Shown here: one piece after another, positions 61,144 to 64,000 of the stretch | How positions within the stretch are numbered: the stretch's first letter is position 1 | Layout of the letters: every line of letters starts with the position of its first letter | Source: JACMLC01 sp963720235 | GTDB taxonomy: Bacteria; Acidobacteriota; Blastocatellia; Pyrinomonadales; Pyrinomonadaceae | NCBI GenBank assembly: GCA_963720235.1 | Contig: OY970389.1 | Location: 4,650,001-4,714,000 of the forward strand | Length of the DNA: 64,000 nt | Reading direction: 5' to 3' | Position numbers and translations under genes: made by a program | The notes under the pieces: generated by a model | Database searches by the model: none | What the model saw: the letters and a program-made list of their open reading frames with translations, nothing else | Told to the model about the DNA's origin: nothing

Positions 61144-61542
61144 ATGCTTCCTTTCTTTGCAGGCCGAGAGAGAATTTGCGCCCGCCTCTTGTCAGGCCGC
61201 AGCGACCGACCCACGCAACCCGGAGGACGAAGCTCTTTGCTGTCGAGCTCTATCAACAGTCAGTCGAGACGCTGCCGTGTGATTTGATTCCCATGTCCGT
61301 TGAACCCATAAAAATATTCCGCAGATTCTATCACTAGCCGCGCAACATTTTTAGATTATTTCTTGGTATTGATTTCACTGCTGCGGAGCTAAGCAAAAAT
61401 TAACTGAGATAGATAGTTTTCCTGTCCTGTTGGCGCGATAGTGATTAAGGAAAGTATGTGCGACATATTATTTTCGAGCTTGCGCTAACGTCTTACGTCT
61501 CACCCACGTTTGGCTGCTTTCTTTGGTAAGAGAGGTCACAAA
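61144..61542. other. Gene-free stretch
   Basis: About 400 bp. No credible gene, hairpin or repeat seen; it should hold the promoters of the divergent genes at 61143 (minus) and 61543 (plus). Confidence 0.5.
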
Positions 61543-61830
61543 ATGAAATCTTCGACACCGAACATTCTGATTATTGTCGGCGGTTGCCTCATCATAGCTC
61601 CTTTGGCTTTCCTGTATTTGAGTTATCGCCTGGTAGTAGAAATGTTTTCTCAAGCCTTTGCTCACGGGAAACAATGGGATAAAGTTTATCTTCACCCAAT
61701 ACCGCCTGAGTATTATGTGCCGGTCTGTCTAATACTCGGAGCGCTGTGTATTGGCATCGGAGTGACTTTGGCTTGGCGAGAGAGAGGTCAGACATCTCCC
61801 TCAGAATTTCAAAGCCTGAACCTCAGTTGA
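61543..61830 (+). CDS. Two-helix small membrane protein
   Basis: 95 residues from ATG 61543 (GAGAGGTCAC upstream). Membrane helices ILIIVGGCLIIAPLAFLYLS and VCLILGALCIGIGVTLAW flank a soluble loop (FSQAFAHGKQWDKVYLHPIP). No family recognised. Its 3' end overlaps the minus-strand gene at 61809 tail to tail by 22 bp. Confidence 0.65.
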   Translation: MKSSTPNILIIVGGCLIIAPLAFLYLSYRLVVEMFSQAFAHGKQWDKVYLHPIPPEYYVPVCLILGALCIGIGVTLAWRERGQTSPSEFQSLNLS

Positions 61831-62270
61831 TGGTTCTTTTTCGACGCAGATTTCTTTTTGCTAAGCTCGCCCTCAATCGTATTTCGTTTGATTGCCTCAT
61901 TGATTACTCGGAGCGGCTCATCTTGCGGCTTTAGTTGTCCTGTTAGCGATAGGAGATACAGTTTCTGTGCGGCTCTGTGTGCATCGGTGTAAAGATAGGC
62001 CGCCTCAATACCAGCCAATAGTGCTCTGCTCGCTTGCGATGCTCCGTCTGGCCCAGTCTCAATCGCCTTCTTAATTATGAATAACAACCGCGCGAGACAT
62101 TCGACGGCGGCTGAATCCTGACATAAGACAGGCTCAAGAATAGCAGCCCAATCCTCATGGGTTACAACCAATTCATAATCGCTAACAATTTTACTAATCA
62201 GTGTTTTCACAAGATGCCTACTCAAGTTTAATCGAAGACACTCAATATGTCGGCGTTGATATATTACCAA
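61809..62270 (-). CDS. Hypothetical helical protein, divergent to an HTH gene
   Basis: Up to 153 residues. The only in-frame start near the 5' end is TTG at 62270. Helix-rich: RHLVKTLISKIVSDYELVVT, AILEPVLCQDSAAVECLARL, LLAGIEAAYLYTDAHRAAQK, with a basic tail. No family recognised. An operator-like dyad TTACCAACCTTAGTAA sits at its start codon and a stronger one 85 bp upstream, so it is probably regulated by the HTH protein at 62405. Confidence 0.5.
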   Translation of the reverse strand: MVIYQRRHIECLRLNLSRHLVKTLISKIVSDYELVVTHEDWAAILEPVLCQDSAAVECLARLLFIIKKAIETGPDGASQASRALLAGIEAAYLYTDAHRAAQKLYLLSLTGQLKPQDEPLRVINEAIKRNTIEGELSKKKSASKKNHQLRFRL

Positions 62271-62367
62271 CCTTAGTAATTTTTATCAATCGGCGAATCT
62301 CGAATTGGGCTTGAAATTCGTCCGTTGCTTGTTTGTGGTTAATATTGTCCTTACCAAGCTTGGTAAG
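62264..62367. promoter_or_regulatory. Two candidate operators in a divergent promoter
   Basis: CTTACCAAGCTTGGTAAG (62350-62367) is a perfect 18-bp palindrome. TTACCAACCTTAGTAA (62264-62279) is a related imperfect one. Both lie between the minus-strand gene ending upstream at 62270 and the HTH gene at 62405. Confidence 0.65.
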
Positions 62368-62404
62368 CCATCCAAAACCGATGTCATAGCGGTGATATAG
62401 TCAC

Positions 62405-62674
62405 ATGCCTATGGCCCTGAAACTGCAAATTCAAGAGATAGCCAGAAAGCTAGGCATAGAGAACGCATCTCAACTGGCGAAGCTGACGGGACTTGGGCTG
62501 ACTTCTTGTTATCAGCTATGGGAGGGAACGGCTCAAATGGTCTCGTTAGGCACCTTGAATACCCTATGCAATAAATTGAAAGTCCATCCGGCGCTGTTGT
62601 TTGAGTATAAGCCTGATCCAGAGGAGGGAACTAGACATTCAGTTAAAGGCAGAAGCAGGCGAGGTAAGTCGTAA
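62405..62674 (+). CDS. HTH (Cro/C1-type) regulator
   Basis: 89 residues. Helix-turn-helix: LQIQEIARKLGIENASQLAK, LTGLGLTSCYQLWEGTAQMV, SLGTLNTLCNKLKVHPALLF, the pattern of minimal XRE repressors. A basic tail follows. ATG at 62405 or 62411. No clear ribosome site. Probably autoregulates through the TTACCAA dyads in its upstream gap. Confidence 0.82.
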   Translation: MPMALKLQIQEIARKLGIENASQLAKLTGLGLTSCYQLWEGTAQMVSLGTLNTLCNKLKVHPALLFEYKPDPEEGTRHSVKGRSRRGKS

Positions 62675-62768
62675 AGCAGAGATGCTAGAAGAACATCTTA
62701 ATCGCCGCTCGGTGTCTTTGTCTTGCAAGGCGGGTCATAATAACATCCGTGAAAGAACAGCCGAACAG

Positions 62769-62813
62769 CAAATAGAAGCTGACGAGCGGGCTGAACCCGT
62801 CAGCTTCTATTTG
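62769..62813 (-). terminator. Hairpin terminator
   Basis: CAAATAGAAGCTGAC (62769-62783) faces GTCAGCTTCTATTTG (62799-62813), a perfect 15-bp stem right after the amidohydrolase stop on the minus strand. Confidence 0.75.
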
Positions 62814-62816
62814 GCA

Positions 62817-64000
62817 TTATCTCACTTCCTCGCTCACCACCTGCCCGTTGATGATGACGCCTGTGACATGCGAGGTATATTCAAATGGGTCGCCGTCAAA
62901 GAGCGCGAGGTCTGCGTCTTTGCCGCGTTCGAGTGAGCCGACGCGATTGCTGATGCCGAGGATGCGCGCGGCATCTATCGTGACGGTGGCGAGCGCTTCT
63001 TCAAAAGAGAGACCGTTGGCCGCAGCCGCAGCCGCTTCAAAAAGCACGACGCGAGATTTCGGCACATAGGTTTCATAGCCGCCCTGAAGCGCGACCTGTA
63101 TGCCCGCTTTGCGCAGGGTCGCAGCCGTCTCCATGCTCAGGTTTTCCTGTTCGCCTGTCGCGCGGTACATCGTCGGATGAACGATGACAGGCACGCCCGC
63201 AGCCTTTATCTCGTCCATGACCTGATAGCTCTCCGCCGCTCCGTCGAGGATGATGCGAATATTAAATTCCTTTGCGAGACGCAGTGCGCTCATGATGTCC
63301 TGCGAGCGTTGCGCGTTGACGAGAAGAGGAATCTCACGCCTCAAGACGCGCGCGAATATCTCCATCCGCAGATCGCGCGCGGGCTTCTGGTCTTCCTTCG
63401 CCGCAGCCTGTTTCGAGTCATACTCACGCGCCTTCAAAAATTCTGCGCGGAGCATGGAAATCTGTTTGGCGCGCGTCCCCGGCGATTTCCCGCTCTGGCC
63501 CAATCCGGCATTGCCGAGAGTGACAACCACCATCGCCGTCGGCACAAACGCAGCTTCGTCAACTTCATCGCCGTAAGTTTTGGCAATCATCGTCTGGCCC
63601 GCGACGAGCGCGCCGGGAGCATGGCCCGTGTGTATGGTCGTCACGCCAAAGCGACGCAGCCATTCGACCAGACGTTCGTGCGCATCATAAGCATCTATCG
63701 CGCGCAGCTCCGGTTGAATTGAAGCCGAAAGCTCTAGCTGCATCTGGTCGTGCGGCTGGTTGAGATAGCCTGAGAGACCTACGACGGAGCGCGCGTCAAT
63801 CAATCCGGGCGTGACCACCTTCGCGCGCAAAGTTTTGTAGCCCGAAGGAATCTTGACCTCACTCGCTGTCCCGACTCTCTCAATCTTGCCATCGCGCACA
63901 AGCACCACGCCGTCGCGTATCGGCTGACCGGCCATCGTATAAACAGTCTCGCCGCGCACGGCTAATTGGCCCAATGCATATTCACTCGAAGCAACAAAGG
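62817..64000 (-). CDS. Amidohydrolase-family protein (5' end beyond the window)
   Basis: At least 394 residues, open to the window edge. Amidohydrolase-type order: an N beta-sandwich with VYTMAGQPIRDGVVLVRDGK, then KVVTPGLIDARSVVGLSG and a TIM barrel. Where metal-dependent members have HxH (TPGLIDAHTH), this has DARS, so the first metal pair is missing; TIHTGHAPG, VIVHPTMYRA and GKDADLALFDGDPFEY remain. This looks like the amidohydrolase subgroup found in Bacteroidetes and Acidobacteria secreted sets, with unclear catalysis. A terminator follows. Confidence 0.82.
   Translation of the reverse strand, partial: FVASSEYALGQLAVRGETVYTMAGQPIRDGVVLVRDGKIERVGTASEVKIPSGYKTLRAKVVTPGLIDARSVVGLSGYLNQPHDQMQLELSASIQPELRAIDAYDAHERLVEWLRRFGVTTIHTGHAPGALVAGQTMIAKTYGDEVDEAAFVPTAMVVVTLGNAGLGQSGKSPGTRAKQISMLRAEFLKAREYDSKQAAAKEDQKPARDLRMEIFARVLRREIPLLVNAQRSQDIMSALRLAKEFNIRIILDGAAESYQVMDEIKAAGVPVIVHPTMYRATGEQENLSMETAATLRKAGIQVALQGGYETYVPKSRVVLFEAAAAAANGLSFEEALATVTIDAARILGISNRVGSLERGKDADLALFDGDPFEYTSHVTGVIINGQVVSEEVR

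Overview
This is chromosomal DNA from a bacterium. The gene content (secreted M36, M61 and S41 peptidases, a BlaI/BlaR1-type pair with unusual repeat partners, a TamB/Omp85 pair, FG-GAP and Ig-repeat surface proteins) and the many hairpin-type intergenic repeats suggest a Gram-negative soil or environmental lineage. Acidobacteria, probably class Blastocatellia, is my best guess. This is inference from protein style only; the window has no rRNA to settle it. I see no integrase, transposase, capsid or terminase gene, no CRISPR array and no origin.

Layout. 1-124 (minus): 5' half of a tRNA gene running into what looks like the start of a group I intron that leaves the window. 291-7239 (minus): a giant secreted adhesin-like protein, split in two by a frameshift. 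7708-12303: three tandem phage-tail-collar (microcystin-dependent-protein-like) genes, a Tat-exported DUF6916-like protein, a cytosolic DUF6916-like protein, two GNAT acetyltransferases and a DinB-like protein. 12454-18270 (minus): probable operon of an M61 peptidase, a short-chain dehydrogenase, a crotonase, a zinc protease and a beta-propeller lipoprotein. 18450-20692: thioredoxin 2, a nucleotidyltransferase/HTH pair and a lipoprotein. 21046-26249 (minus): a BlaI-type repressor and BlaR1-type protease whose sensor end is a 29-residue repeat domain, followed by two secreted proteins carrying the same repeats; the promoter has two operator dyads 21 bp apart.

26495-36089 (plus): secreted protein, a DACNV/diadenylate-cyclase-like protein, a modular M36 metalloprotease, an HTH regulator, DoxX, MFS and iron-permease-like membrane proteins. 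36373-41403 (minus): TIGR02588/TIGR02587 membrane pair, DUF488, a CYTH enzyme, a nucleotidyltransferase with a small partner and a fused aconitase-family dehydratase. 41611-45893 (plus): MFS transporter, PhyH dioxygenase, GNAT, small protein, TPR protein. Then a minus-strand S41 protease, ribBA with a degenerate RibA half, and the tamB-Omp85 operon (49615-58058). 58290-64000: small membrane proteins, a sialidase-like propeller with a histone-H1-like tail, an HTH regulator with candidate operators, and an amidohydrolase cut by the window edge.

Intergenic DNA is rich in two kinds of inverted repeat. One is MITE-like: elements of roughly 110-250 bp with ends resembling TTAACNTNAGTTNG around palindromic cores that differ between copies. 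The other is long hairpins whose arms are short tandem words such as GCAAAGGC. The strongest candidates for something undescribed are the interrupted tRNA, the collar/DUF6916/GNAT cluster, the BlaR1 repeat-domain system, the modular palindromic elements and the heptad-coding minisatellite at 32391-32640.
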